From positions 124,001 to 188,000 of the forward strand of contig JBFWRK010000007.1 in assembly GCA_050248955.1 (NCBI GenBank): a stretch of 64,000 bases of DNA, written 5' to 3'. The DNA comes from JBFWRK01 sp050248955. GTDB taxonomy: Bacteria; Actinomycetota; Acidimicrobiia; Acidimicrobiales; Ilumatobacteraceae. Shown here one piece after another: positions 7,905 to 16,016 of the stretch (position 1 is its first letter; each line of letters begins with the position of its first letter). The notes below the pieces were generated by a model that was not told the DNA's origin, ran no database searches, and saw only the letters and a list, made by a program, of their open reading frames with translations. The position numbers and the translations under genes were made by a program.

Positions 7905-7989
7905 GGAACGGTGGCAGAGCGGACAAATGCACCCGCCTTGAAAGCGGGAGCCGGGCAACTGGCCGGGGGTTCGAATCCCTCCCGTTCCG
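7905..7989 (+). tRNA. tRNA-Ser(UGA)
   Basis: A complete 85-base class II tRNA: acceptor GGAACGG pairs with CCGTTCC, discriminator G at 7989, anticodon stem CCCGC/GCGGG around CTTGAAA with anticodon TGA at 7939-7941, long variable arm (GGGAGCCGGGCAACTGGCC region) and T arm GGGGG-TTCGAAT-CCCTC. No CCA is encoded. It is the insertion target of the element to its right: bases 7934-7990 are repeated exactly at 25866-25922. Confidence 0.97.
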
Positions 7990-7990
7990 C
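7934..7990. repeat. attL direct repeat (within tRNA-Ser)
   Basis: This 57-base segment, from the anticodon stem to one base beyond the tRNA 3' end, is identical to 25866-25922. The base before it (C at 7933 versus G at 25865) and after it (C versus G) differ, which sets the limits of identity. Confidence 0.95.
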
Positions 7991-8098
7991 CCGAAAGACC
8001 TGCTCAGAGGCTGTGGACGACGAGCGGCCAATGAACGGGCCGCCCTGGCACCCCGTTCCATCCCGCGATCATCCCGCGGTGGAATCGAGCCCGCGGCC

Positions 8099-8668
8099 TT
8101 AACTGCGCCGATCCTCCGGCAACCCGAACGTCTTGACCCAGAGCTGCTGCTTCGAGCGAAACCAACTGTCACGCCAGCCCCACTCGTTCGACCAGCTGGC
8201 GGTGGGCCAGCTGAGGCCGCGGCCGACAAGGGCGTCCGTCAGCAGATGAGCGAGCTCACCGCTCTTGTGCATCTCCGCTAGCTCTTCATCTAAAGCTACG
8301 TAGCATTCGAAGTCAGCGTGTCGCGTCGTCGCCTCGCGCCGACGAACAAGATCGCGGCCGTCGATCGTCACCACCTGATACCGGATCGACCACGGCTCGA
8401 TGGACCCCACGGACCACCCGACGACCACTACCGGATGCTCCTCTGGGTCGTCGAGCGTTACACGGGCGTCTGGGACAACTCGCGCCCGGACAAGCGCAAA
8501 GTGCATGCGGTCGAGCAGTTCCCTGGCCGGCAGCGCGTCCTGTCGATGCCGAACCAACTCCCGATCCTCGAACGCTTGTCGAGCTTCGGCCGCGACTCGT
8601 TCCTTCTCCCGCCGAGCGTAGGCGGCCGATTCGAGAGCGCGAAGTTCGTCGTCGTTCACGAGCTTCAC
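8099..8668 (-). CDS. hypothetical protein of the integrative element
   Basis: I recognise no family in this 189-residue protein. It starts MKLVNDDELRALESAAYAR with a charged helical segment (about 5-50), followed by a mixed alpha/beta part containing VVVVGWSVG and a Trp-rich C-terminus (LSWPTASWSNEWGWRDSW). There is no signal peptide or membrane helix. The GTG start overlaps the integrase stop by four bases (GTGA), which fixes the start and couples the two genes. An in-frame opening far upstream is only a shadow of the integrase. As the last gene before attL it may be an integrase partner or an accessory gene. Confidence 0.7.
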   Translation of the reverse strand: MKLVNDDELRALESAAYARREKERVAAEARQAFEDRELVRHRQDALPARELLDRMHFALVRARVVPDARVTLDDPEEHPVVVVGWSVGSIEPWSIRYQVVTIDGRDLVRRREATTRHADFECYVALDEELAEMHKSGELAHLLTDALVGRGLSWPTASWSNEWGWRDSWFRSKQQLWVKTFGLPEDRRS

Positions 8669-9828
8669 CCCACGGTGCCGTCGAGGCGGATCACCTGCGC
8701 GTCGACCGTCCGACCCGCTCGCTCGGCGAGGTCGTCGAGACGGTCCGCGACCGCTTCCGCCTGACCGGGCATCAGGTGCCCGTACCGGTCGAGGGTCATC
8801 GCCGCGCTCGCGTGGCCGAGCATCCGCTGGAGCACCTTCACGTCCGCACCGGCGGAGATGGCGAGCGATGCGCACGTGTGGCGCAGATCGTGGATCCTGA
8901 GGTCATCCACGCCCGCCTGACGGCACGCTGGGCGCCAGATCGATGCCCGGAACTTGTCGACGTCGAGCGGGCCACCGGCAGGACGCACGAACACGTAGCC
9001 ATCGGCGGCCGGTTCGCCGTAGCCGGCGTCACGGTGCTGCTCGAGCGCGGCGACGACGAGCCGGGGCATCGGCACGTGGCGGCGGCCGGCGTTCGACTTC
9101 GGTGGGCGGGTCACGAGATCGGCGATCGAACTGCCGTCCTGGTCGAGTTGCTCGACGACACTGATCGACCTTCGTAGGAAGTCGACACGTGACCAGCGGA
9201 GGGCGGCGAGCTCCCCGAGGCGCAGCCCGCAGTAGGCGCCGACGATCACGAACGCCCGATAGCGCGGGTCGATCGTCGCGGCGAGGTCGTTCACCTGCGC
9301 TGGCGAGAGGACGCGCATCTCTTCCCGTTCGACCTTGGGCGGGTCGACGCCGGCGAGCGGGTTGCGGCCCATGATCCCGTCACGGACGGCGGCGTTCAGC
9401 ACCCGGTTGAGGGTGCGGTACACCTGATGCACTGAGGCGGGTGCGAGCGCCGGCCGCCTCGCTGACGGCGCGCTGGACAGCTCCGAGAGCCAGGCGCGCA
9501 GCTGCGGCGTGGTCAGCTTGCCGAGCGGGGTAGCGCCGAGCGTCGGGAGCACGTGAAGCCGCAGCGCGTCGCCGTAGATCCGTTTTGTCGATGGGCGTAG
9601 ATGCACGATCGTGCGCTGCCAGTCAGCGACCCAATCGGCCAGCGTCACCCGACCGGCGGCGGGGTCGACCCACTCACCACGGTCACGGTTGCGCAGCTGC
9701 TCACGCTGGAACCGCTCGGCGTCCTTCACGGTGCGGAACGTCCTCGACACCTCGCGACCATCGGGACCACGCAGCCGGACGTCGTAGCGGACCTCGCCCG
9801 CCTTCGTCGCCCGTCTACTGACCGCCAT
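8665..9828 (-). CDS. int: tyrosine-type site-specific recombinase (integrase)
   Basis: The 387-residue protein has an Arm-type N-terminal domain (VRYDVRLRGPDGREVSRTF), a SAM-like core-binding domain (about 65-170) and a catalytic domain with the conserved set: Arg in GAYCGLRLGELAAL, HDLRHT (His-x-x-Arg), the His in LGHASAAMTLDRY and the nucleophilic Tyr in that same motif. It would recombine the 57-base tRNA-Ser sequence between chromosome and element circle. It lies about 700 bases from attL and reads toward it, the usual arrangement. The start ATG is at 9828, ten bases after the stop of the ribbon-helix-helix gene, so these are one operon. Confidence 0.96.
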   Translation of the reverse strand: MAVSRRATKAGEVRYDVRLRGPDGREVSRTFRTVKDAERFQREQLRNRDRGEWVDPAAGRVTLADWVADWQRTIVHLRPSTKRIYGDALRLHVLPTLGATPLGKLTTPQLRAWLSELSSAPSARRPALAPASVHQVYRTLNRVLNAAVRDGIMGRNPLAGVDPPKVEREEMRVLSPAQVNDLAATIDPRYRAFVIVGAYCGLRLGELAALRWSRVDFLRRSISVVEQLDQDGSSIADLVTRPPKSNAGRRHVPMPRLVVAALEQHRDAGYGEPAADGYVFVRPAGGPLDVDKFRASIWRPACRQAGVDDLRIHDLRHTCASLAISAGADVKVLQRMLGHASAAMTLDRYGHLMPGQAEAVADRLDDLAERAGRTVDAQVIRLDGTVG

Positions 9829-9838
9829 GCTCCCGACG

Positions 9839-9994
9839 CTACGCGGTCGCGTCCTGCTGGAGATACTGCTTCACCGCTCGGCGGATCGTCTGTGCCACCG
9901 TCCGGTCCTCGTCCACGGCCACGCGACGGATCTCATCGATGAGACTCACCGGCATCCGCACGACGACTGGCTGCATACCATCGCTCTCGGACAT
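9839..9994 (-). CDS. ribbon-helix-helix DNA-binding protein (CopG/Arc-like)
   Basis: A 51-residue protein with a beta-strand PVVVRMP followed by two helices (SLIDEIRRVAVDEDRTVAQTIRRAVKQYL), the ribbon-helix-helix fold of small DNA-binding regulators. The ATG at 9994 has an AAGGAG ribosome binding site; the longer frame upstream does not look coding. It directly precedes the integrase and probably regulates integrase expression or acts as a recombination directionality or transfer regulator. A toxin partner is not visible, so an antitoxin role is less likely. Confidence 0.8.
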   Translation of the reverse strand: MSESDGMQPVVVRMPVSLIDEIRRVAVDEDRTVAQTIRRAVKQYLQQDATA

Positions 9995-10151
9995 CTCTCC
10001 ACCACTCCTTGAGAGTTCACTGAGCGCGCGATTCGCGCCACCGAAACCAAGAGTAACCACATCCGCACACTCAAGTGGTGGATGTATTCGCAGCGAATCT
10101 TGGCGATGAAGCAGGACAGGCGAACTACACGCGGAGTATTCTCCGAGGAGT

Positions 10152-10224
10152 GCCCTCGTAGCTCAGAGGAAAGAGCAGGGTTGTCGAAATTCCAAGGTCG
10201 CAGGTTCGAGTCCTGCCGAGGGCA
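10152..10224 (+). tRNA. tRNA-like gene, Arg-type body with abnormal anticodon arm
   Basis: This 73-base sequence folds as a class I tRNA: acceptor GCCCTCG pairs perfectly with CGAGGGC, discriminator A, D stem GCTC/GAGC, T stem GCAGG/CCTGC with loop TTCGAGT. The body resembles actinobacterial tRNA-Arg. The anticodon arm (positions 27-43) is GGGTTGTCGAAATTCCA and pairs only weakly, with two G-C pairs at best. Counting from the conserved T33 the anticodon would read CGA, a serine anticodon that does not belong to a short-variable-arm tRNA. It is followed by a strong terminator. It may be a functional oddity, a decoy or a decaying gene. Certainty about its being tRNA-derived is high, about function low. 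Confidence 0.7.
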
Positions 10225-10229
10225 CACGC

Positions 10230-10261
10230 GAAGAGGGGACCCCGGGAAGGGTCCCCTCTTC
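10230..10261 (+). terminator. terminator after the tRNA-like gene
   Basis: GAAGAGGGGACCC at 10230-10242 and its exact complement at 10249-10261 form a 13-base-pair stem with a six-base loop (CGGGAA), six bases after the tRNA-like gene. Such stems commonly follow actinobacterial tRNA genes. The gene-free stretch beyond it (10262-10487) holds a second, weaker trace of tRNA-like sequence (GGTTGTCGAT at 10311 and ATTCAACCCCTGCCG near 10350). Confidence 0.85.
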
Positions 10262-10487
10262 AACAACTCATCCAAGGCCGCGACTCTCGTCCCGCCCAGG
10301 GATCAAGCTGGGTTGTCGATTGCTCCAGTATCGGGCATGCAGACCGGAGATTCAACCCCTGCCGAACGAACTACCTGCTCACAGTCGCGATTTTCGTCAC
10401 ATCACACCGTGTGGGACCACACAACGTCGCAGCATTGACACACAACGACCCGAGCGTCAGCATCGTTGAGCGGCTCGCACGGTGGCC

Positions 10488-10685
10488 TCAGGGCTGGTCG
10501 GCCAGCGGCACCGGGTCGAGCATGCCCAGCACGTGGTCGAGGCGTTCCCACAGCTCGGGCCACGCTTCACGCGCCGCAACTTCCCGACCGTCGCCGTGAG
10601 CAAGACGGAGCACGTCTCGCACGGCCATCAGCCGGCCTTGCAGCTGGGCGGCACGGATGCGGTCAGCGGACACGTTGCGAGGCAT
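10488..10685 (-). CDS. small hypothetical protein, 65 residues, downstream of the AAA+ ATPase
   Basis: The protein begins MPRNVSADRIRAAQLQGRLMAVRDVLRLAHG and is predicted to be two or three amphipathic helices with no Cys or membrane segment. I recognise no family. The ATG lies only five bases after the stop of the ATPase gene on the same strand, so it is co-transcribed and perhaps translationally coupled to it. The codon use is GC-rich, unlike the ATPase gene, so the pair may not have arrived together. Confidence 0.5.
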   Translation of the reverse strand: MPRNVSADRIRAAQLQGRLMAVRDVLRLAHGDGREVAAREAWPELWERLDHVLGMLDPVPLADQP

Positions 10686-10690
10686 TCAAC

Positions 10691-11947
10691 TTATGCCCCC
10701 GCATCGCTGCCAAACGGCAGTGTATCCGCTTCGATCTTATTCGCCTCCGCCTCAAGCCGACGCACCGCCGCCTGCATTTTGATGAATGGTCTAATAAGAG
10801 GATTAGCAAAGTTGTACCGATATCGACGCTCGGGGCCAATCCGGTGGAGCAGCGGACCACGACTGTTCTCCGTCAGCTTGCCAAGATGAAAAGCGACCGT
10901 CTGCTGGATGACTTCTCTATTCAAGATCTGGCTCAAGCTATCCTGGACACTCCGACTTGAGAAATACCCTCGGTCGTCAGCCTCGGCGACGGCACACGCC
11001 AACACGACCTCGCGCCACATGTTTGTCTTCTTCGTTCCAGCAACCGCCTGATAGTACTCATCTCGAAGACCCTGGTCAGCGTGAGCCACAGCATTCTTGA
11101 GGCCAACTTGGAAGTCCGCCGTCGTGATCTCGGACCGCTCATCGTCAACCGCGACCTGACCCGCGTAGAGGGAGAGCAAGTGAGCATAGTACGGGAATCC
11201 TTGCGCAGTGTCGATTATGGCCGCTCGCGTATCCAGTCGGCGGAACGAAAACCCCGCACTCTTCATTCCAAGATCAATGATCTCTGCAACTTCGCCATCG
11301 GACATGCGAGGAATTGAGATCTGTCGAAGACATCGCGACACGGATTGATGATTACTAAGCAATTCTCCGACGTCGGACGCGACGCCAACAAGTACAATCG
11401 TAGCGGTCGAGCCCCTATCCGACAATGACTTGATCAAGTCCGCGAAGGGTGCCGACGCTTCAGGCGTCAACCGATCGAACTCGTCGAAGACAAGGACAAC
11501 GAGCGGGGGCAACGCCGTCAGCGTGGTCGCAATCTCATCAGGTCCGTAGCCCTGGGGCTCTTGAGCATCTGCGAGAGTAAACCCATCGGGCCGAACGTCA
11601 CCGGTGAACCCGAATGGCGCCCGCACGTTCGTAAGCGCGATTTGATGAAGCGCCCGTTTCATCACTTTGGAGAAGGTGTCATCGCGGCTACAGATGACCC
11701 GGCTGTGGGCCTGCACATCCTTCAAGATCTGAGTCAGTACGGAGGCGAGCGATGTCTTACCAACCCCGCGCTCGCCGTACAGCACCACATGGAGCCCTGG
11801 GCTCGCCATCGCGTCGATCGAAGCTCGAATCTGTGAAATCCGACCTCGGAACACAGCAGGCCGACTGATCGGCGAGTGTGGCGTGAAGGCCGCCCGGAGC
11901 TTGGCTTCCAACTCAACGGGCGTTTCAGATGCCGGCGGCGTAGCCAT
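10691..11947 (-). CDS. AAA+ ATPase of the Orc1/Cdc6-like (AAA_16) type, cargo of the element
   Basis: The 418-residue protein has Walker A GERGVGKTS (58-66), Walker B LVVLVFDEFD (about 149-158) and a sensor-like segment ATIVLVGVASD. A lid region follows, then a C-terminal winged-helix-like part (about 300-390) ending in a basic helix. The ligand-binding ATPase core resembles the origin-recognition/Cdc6 and STAND groups. The gene uses markedly more A/T-ending codons than its neighbours, a sign of separate acquisition. It is not part of the usual conjugation set, so it may be a defence, regulatory or replication accessory protein. No effector domain (nuclease, TIR, protease) is visible. Confidence 0.85.
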   Translation of the reverse strand: MATPPASETPVELEAKLRAAFTPHSPISRPAVFRGRISQIRASIDAMASPGLHVVLYGERGVGKTSLASVLTQILKDVQAHSRVICSRDDTFSKVMKRALHQIALTNVRAPFGFTGDVRPDGFTLADAQEPQGYGPDEIATTLTALPPLVVLVFDEFDRLTPEASAPFADLIKSLSDRGSTATIVLVGVASDVGELLSNHQSVSRCLRQISIPRMSDGEVAEIIDLGMKSAGFSFRRLDTRAAIIDTAQGFPYYAHLLSLYAGQVAVDDERSEITTADFQVGLKNAVAHADQGLRDEYYQAVAGTKKTNMWREVVLACAVAEADDRGYFSSRSVQDSLSQILNREVIQQTVAFHLGKLTENSRGPLLHRIGPERRYRYNFANPLIRPFIKMQAAVRRLEAEANKIEADTLPFGSDAGA

Positions 11948-11965
11948 CCAGCAGATCTTACTTGA

Positions 11966-13225
11966 TTACTGCCGTCTGAGCGTGCCGCCCGCGTGACGGA
12001 CGTGTTGTTCGACGTACCACTCCCCCGGGTCCGGTGGTCGCCCCTGACAGCCAGCAACAGCCCATTGCTCGACGGCACCGACGTAGGCGCGGCATTGGTC
12101 GACGGCGGCGAGGCAGAGCCACATCATCGGATCGACCTCGACGACCGCCAAGACCTCTCTGACGTCCTCCACGGCCGCTTCCTCGTCACCAGCCACGCCG
12201 ACGCCGTACGCGTCGTACAGGCCACGTGAGGCGACGATCGCACGCTTCCCGGCGGTCGCCAGCTCGTACTCCATCCACAGATCACCGGCATCGACGTCAC
12301 CCCACATCGCCGCCGCGGCGAGCAACGCGAACGGCGCCCACCGCCCGGACGAGCGACCGAGCTTCACCGGGCCTTGCGCGACCTCGGCGCCGACTGTCCA
12401 CCCGCCGGCATCGGTGACGTAGGCGGCGACGTCGCGGGGATCGTTGATCGCGGCGAGGTTCACCCCGTACGCGTTCGGCATACGGCCACCGGCGGCGACG
12501 ACGGCGGTCTGCCAGGCGAAATACAACTCACCCCACATCCGCACCCACTCGGCGTTGTCGAGCGGTGGACGCTCGAGGATCAGCAGCGCGTGGACGTGCG
12601 GGTTCCATCCGTGCTTCGCACCCCACGTGATCTCTACGGCGCGGACTTGGCCGGCGATGTTCCACCGGCGGCGGAACGCTTGTGCTGACCGCCCGGACCA
12701 GAGCGACCGTTGGGCGGCGTTGAGGGTGCCGAGCAGGGCGTCGAGCGGTTCCCTCGCGGCGTGCGGGACGGTGAGGGTGAGCATCATCACGGAATGCCCG
12801 CGGGCTTCGACCTTCTCGACGAGCTCGGTTATCTCCCGGGCACGACGGTTGCGGATCGTGAACGAGCACACCGGGCACGCCCACGGGCTCGCGCAGCGCT
12901 TCACCCCGGAGACATGACCGCGGCCGGTGCCGGCATCGACGGTGATCTTCACCGCCGCCGCGACCGGGTCGATCATGCATCCCTTGGCCGCTTGCCGGAT
13001 CGAATACGTCCGCAACCAGCGCAAACACCGTGACTTGCACCGCTCCCGGTCAGCGGGTTCGGGCACGTAACCGTCGGTGAGCGGAAGCGGATCTCTATAC
13101 ATATTCCCGAGATGGGCGCGGGCTCCGCCGTCGTCGTGGTCGCCCGGTCCCCGCTGGCCGTCGCCGGGTTCGGCCGGGGCCTCACCCGGCTCCGTCCGGT
13201 CGTCCACTTCCGCCGTCGTCGCCAT
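11966..13225 (-). CDS. rolling-circle replication initiator (Rep_1/RepSA-like)
   Basis: The 419-residue protein has a Cys pair (CASPWACPVCSF), a hydrophobic strand VMMLTLTVPH, and the HUH metal motif in GWNPHVHALLIL, spaced as in pC194-type and RepSA-type initiators. A Tyr-containing segment (DVAAYVTDAGG) downstream could supply the nicking tyrosine. It would nick the double-strand origin and start rolling-circle replication of the excised element. I start it at the ATG at 13225, two bases after the FtsK-like gene stops; the first 33 codons of the longer frame overlap that gene. The origin itself could not be placed. Confidence 0.88.
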   Translation of the reverse strand: MATTAEVDDRTEPGEAPAEPGDGQRGPGDHDDGGARAHLGNMYRDPLPLTDGYVPEPADRERCKSRCLRWLRTYSIRQAAKGCMIDPVAAAVKITVDAGTGRGHVSGVKRCASPWACPVCSFTIRNRRAREITELVEKVEARGHSVMMLTLTVPHAAREPLDALLGTLNAAQRSLWSGRSAQAFRRRWNIAGQVRAVEITWGAKHGWNPHVHALLILERPPLDNAEWVRMWGELYFAWQTAVVAAGGRMPNAYGVNLAAINDPRDVAAYVTDAGGWTVGAEVAQGPVKLGRSSGRWAPFALLAAAAMWGDVDAGDLWMEYELATAGKRAIVASRGLYDAYGVGVAGDEEAAVEDVREVLAVVEVDPMMWLCLAAVDQCRAYVGAVEQWAVAGCQGRPPDPGEWYVEQHVRHAGGTLRRQ

Positions 13226-13227
13226 GC

Positions 13228-14325
13228 TCAGCAGGTCCGCCAGTCGCGACCATCGCGGACGAGCAGCGAACGCGCCTCGAGCCGCTGTGCAGCACGCCGA
13301 GCGCGGCCTTCGGACAGCCGGCAACGAAGATGGAGCGTGCCGGCGGGCACGGCGCCGTGAGCGCGCACAAGGTCGAGCACGGCTGTCTCATCAGCATCGA
13401 GGCGCAGAACGGCCACAGGGGCACTGAGGGGCCTCTGCGGGGGTTCTGGCGGGGACCACGGGACCGTACCCGGGTTCGGTTCAGTGGTGGGCATTGTTGG
13501 GTTCCCTTCGGGTTGCGCGTTCGGCATGCGCCTCGGCGCGACGGGTGGAGCGGCCGGCAGGGCGGACGGCCACGGCTGCCGGTAGGAAGCGGTGCGTGCG
13601 GCCAGGCCCTCGGCTTGCTCGGGTGTCGTCCAGTAGGCGCGAGCCAACCGGCCTTCCCGCGCACCTTCGAGCACGGCGAAGCACAGCCCACCATGCTGCG
13701 GGCCGACCGGGAGGGTGTGCGCCGGTGAGGTCATCCACGCGGCACCGGCTGCCATCTCGGTCGAGTCACGGTTCGCTGTCGCGTGCACGATGCGGAGCTG
13801 GAACAGGTCACGCACCGACGTCGGGAGAACGTCGGCGGCCGGGCGTTGGATCGCGGCAACGACGACGACACCGGCGGCACGGCCACGCTCGAGGATGTGA
13901 CGCAACGCGGCGGCGTTGGCCCGGTCGCGGGTGCGGTCGCCGGCTGCGGTGAGCGCGGCGAGCTCATCAACGACGAGCAGGATCCGCGGCGTCGAGGTCG
14001 TCACCGGCCACGAGGTAGCGCCGTTAACTTCCATCAGCCGGTAGCGGTCATCGACGAGATCGGACACGGCAGCAAGGCCAGCAGAAATGGAGTCGGCCTC
14101 CGTCATCACACAGGTTGCCCGCGGTCGCCACGCGGTGAGCTCGACACGCTTCGCATCGACGAGCACGAGCGCCATCATCGGATCACGCGCGGCGCCGACG
14201 AGCAGGGTCCGCAACGTGGACGACTTGCCGGTGCCGGACAGACCGGCGATCAGCGTGTGCCACTGGTCGAGGCGCACGGTCATTTCGTCACCATCGGCGA
14301 ACCGGCCGAGCCGGACGAGGGTCAT
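13228..14325 (-). CDS. FtsK/SpoIIIE-type DNA translocase for element transfer
   Basis: The 365-residue protein has an FtsK domain at the N-terminus: Walker A GLSGTGKSS (28-36), ALVLVDAKRVEL, and Walker B TPRILLVVDELAAL. A Pro-rich linker (about 260-300) leads to a C-terminal winged-helix-like domain (ETAVLDLVRAHGAVPAGTLHLR), as in the TraB/TraSA transfer proteins of actinomycete elements, which pump double-stranded DNA between mycelial or touching cells. It has no membrane helices itself; the gene just upstream, overlapping by four bases (ATGA), encodes a membrane protein that could anchor it. Confidence 0.92.
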   Translation of the reverse strand: MTLVRLGRFADGDEMTVRLDQWHTLIAGLSGTGKSSTLRTLLVGAARDPMMALVLVDAKRVELTAWRPRATCVMTEADSISAGLAAVSDLVDDRYRLMEVNGATSWPVTTSTPRILLVVDELAALTAAGDRTRDRANAAALRHILERGRAAGVVVVAAIQRPAADVLPTSVRDLFQLRIVHATANRDSTEMAAGAAWMTSPAHTLPVGPQHGGLCFAVLEGAREGRLARAYWTTPEQAEGLAARTASYRQPWPSALPAAPPVAPRRMPNAQPEGNPTMPTTEPNPGTVPWSPPEPPQRPLSAPVAVLRLDADETAVLDLVRAHGAVPAGTLHLRCRLSEGRARRAAQRLEARSLLVRDGRDWRTC

Positions 14326-14918
14326 CGGAGCAGCTCCGCCGGCAGCCGCAGCGGTTCCTCGATCACCTTGCCGACGATGACGACGACCACGACACGACCG
14401 CGAGCGAACCGGGATGCCGACTCGTCGCCGAGCACTTGGACACCGGCGGCACGCCAGCGGGTGCGGAGCAGCTCGCCGGCGATCCGGTACTCACCCGACG
14501 TGGAGCCGGGCAACGGGCGCAGGACGTACGTCCTGTTGGCGAACTCGTCGATCGTGAGCCGGATCAACGCCGGTGCGACCTCAAGCGTGTCCTTCCCCAA
14601 CGAGTCGTAGCTCAGGTTGACGCCTCGCTCGGCAAACCTCGTCAAGCCGCTCGCCCTGCTGTCCCACGGCCAGCGGAGACGCCAGTAGGCCACTCGCGCC
14701 CAGCGCCACCACGCTTCGCGCACGAGAGCGGCGTACAGGGCCGCACAGCCCCAACTCAGCGGCTCGGCCAGGCGCCACACGAGGATCTCAGTGGCAACGA
14801 ACGGCACGAGCACCGGCAACAAGGCGCGGACGTTGCGCGACCGTGCGAGCCAGTGCCGGCCGCGACCGTTCACCAATCTCACCGGCTTCGCTGCCGCGGT
14901 ACCCATCTGCTGACTCAT
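14322..14918 (-). CDS. membrane protein coupled to the transfer ATPase
   Basis: The 198-residue protein starts MSQQMGTAAAKPVRLVNGRG. It has two hydrophobic segments (LLPVLVPFVATEILVWRL and a shorter helix ending in ALYAALV, about residues 30-70), and then a long soluble domain. Both its start and its stop overlap neighbouring genes by ATGA, so it is translated together with the FtsK-like protein. I know of no exact family; the position suggests a membrane partner of the translocase, such as a Spd-like spread protein. The upstream extension of the frame overlaps the previous gene and was discarded. Confidence 0.75.
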   Translation of the reverse strand: MSQQMGTAAAKPVRLVNGRGRHWLARSRNVRALLPVLVPFVATEILVWRLAEPLSWGCAALYAALVREAWWRWARVAYWRLRWPWDSRASGLTRFAERGVNLSYDSLGKDTLEVAPALIRLTIDEFANRTYVLRPLPGSTSGEYRIAGELLRTRWRAAGVQVLGDESASRFARGRVVVVVIVGKVIEEPLRLPAELLR

Positions 14919-15727
14919 CGCGCACCGGCGATCGTGTAGCACCACGGGACGCGCACCTTGCCGCGCTTCCGACCGACGAGCAGCCCCGCAACAGGCACGG
15001 CAACCGCCCACGTCATCGCGTGCCGGCCGAGCTCACCCTCCCACGCAGCCCGGGCAGACGTCGGGCTGACGTAGATCCCACCGGCGCGCTGCCGGTTCGT
15101 GGTGTAGTCGTGCGCGATCGTGACGCAGCCCGAGCGGTAGACGGCGCCGTGCGTCGACCGGCCGTCCTTCGCGGTTGCCTTGAACAGCACAACCAAGCCG
15201 TCAGCTGAGGGGATGATCCCCCACTCGCGCAACCACTCCGTGACACTGTGACGATCGACGGGGTTCGACACCGGCCGCGGCCCACCCGGGCGGAACTGGC
15301 CGGTGGGCTCGAACTCGTACGGTGACGCGTGATCGTCGGTGATCGACAGCCCCGGTTCCCAACCGGGCACTTGGTAGGTCTCCGTTGCACCGTTGCGGAC
15401 GTGGAACAGCTCGGGAACGTCTACATTTGTAGACAAAGGCGCCACCTGGTGGCGGTGGCGTGCGGCGGCGAGGCGCTCGTCCAGTTGCGCCTGCTGGGCG
15501 AGCGTGAGACGCGCCGAACGGTGCACGTCGACATCGAGCGTGCCGGCGTTGATTGCTTGCCAGATCCGCCACTCCCGCGCCGCCCGGTAGTCGTCCTCGG
15601 TCGGTGGGCTCGGCTGCCAGACCACCGGCAGGTCGGCTGGCTGCAACGCGCGTTCGATCTTCGCCAAGCGTTCAGCCGCAGCGCGTTCCTCGACGGTGGT
15701 CACGTCGATCACGCGAGTCACGGTCAC
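14915..15727 (-). CDS. hypothetical protein of the transfer operon
   Basis: The 270-residue protein starts with GTG at 15727 (MTVTRVIDVTTVEERAAAERLAKIER), overlapping the preceding stop as GTGA. The N-terminal third is a charged helix. The C-terminal part contains DGLVVLFKATAKDGRSTHG and GVYRSGC-like strands, and ends with a hydrophobic MTWAVAVPVAGLLVGRK that may be a membrane helix. I recognise no family. It stands in a series of overlapping genes that lead into the membrane protein and the FtsK-like ATPase, so a role in transfer is the reasonable inference. Confidence 0.65.
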   Translation of the reverse strand: MTVTRVIDVTTVEERAAAERLAKIERALQPADLPVVWQPSPPTEDDYRAAREWRIWQAINAGTLDVDVHRSARLTLAQQAQLDERLAAARHRHQVAPLSTNVDVPELFHVRNGATETYQVPGWEPGLSITDDHASPYEFEPTGQFRPGGPRPVSNPVDRHSVTEWLREWGIIPSADGLVVLFKATAKDGRSTHGAVYRSGCVTIAHDYTTNRQRAGGIYVSPTSARAAWEGELGRHAMTWAVAVPVAGLLVGRKRGKVRVPWCYTIAGAR

Positions 15728-15915
15728 GACTGCCCCGCCTTCAACGCGAGAAAGACCATCGAGCGAAGATCCGACTGCGCAGCCGTGTCGCGATGCATCC
15801 GGTACATACGCACCAGCAGCAGCCACCATGAGCGGTCCACGTCGAACGACTCGACCGGTACCAGCCGCACGCCGCGCCGCGTCACAGCGAGACGGATCGT
15901 CACACGCCCGTTCAT
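15724..15915 (-). CDS. small hypothetical protein, 63 residues, transfer operon
   Basis: The product (MNGRVTIRLAVTRRGVRLVPVE...) is a short basic beta-rich stretch followed by a Trp-Trp-Leu-Leu-Leu-Val helix. No family is recognised. The evidence that it is a gene is its exact overlap with both neighbours: its ATG overlaps the upstream stop (ATGA) and its stop overlaps the downstream GTG (GTGA). Confidence 0.6.
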   Translation of the reverse strand: MNGRVTIRLAVTRRGVRLVPVESFDVDRSWWLLLVRMYRMHRDTAAQSDLRSMVFLALKAGQS

Positions 15916-16016
15916 CGGTCGCTCCGATCACGAACGTGGGTGCGGACGTAGTGCGCGAGCCACAACACGAACGCGGTCCACACAGCGGCCGTGGCGGCAG
16001 CGTTGACGACAGTCAT
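15912..16016 (-). CDS. small membrane protein, 34 residues, transfer operon
   Basis: The frame starts with ATG at 16016 and encodes one hydrophobic helix (VNAAATAAVWTAFVLWLAHY) followed by a basic tail (RTHVRDRSDR), an inner-membrane single-pass topology with the C-terminus in the cytoplasm. Both ends overlap neighbouring genes by four bases. Such minute membrane proteins are frequent in actinomycete transfer operons, but I cannot name this one. Confidence 0.55.
   Translation of the reverse strand: MTVVNAAATAAVWTAFVLWLAHYVRTHVRDRSDR

Noticed and set aside
9839..9994. Ribbon-helix-helix protein as an antitoxin
   Set aside because: No toxin-sized gene lies beside it; it directly precedes the integrase gene, so a regulator is more likely.
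10082..10438. 118-codon plus-strand frame over the tRNA-like gene
   Set aside because: It reads straight through a folded tRNA-like structure and its terminator.
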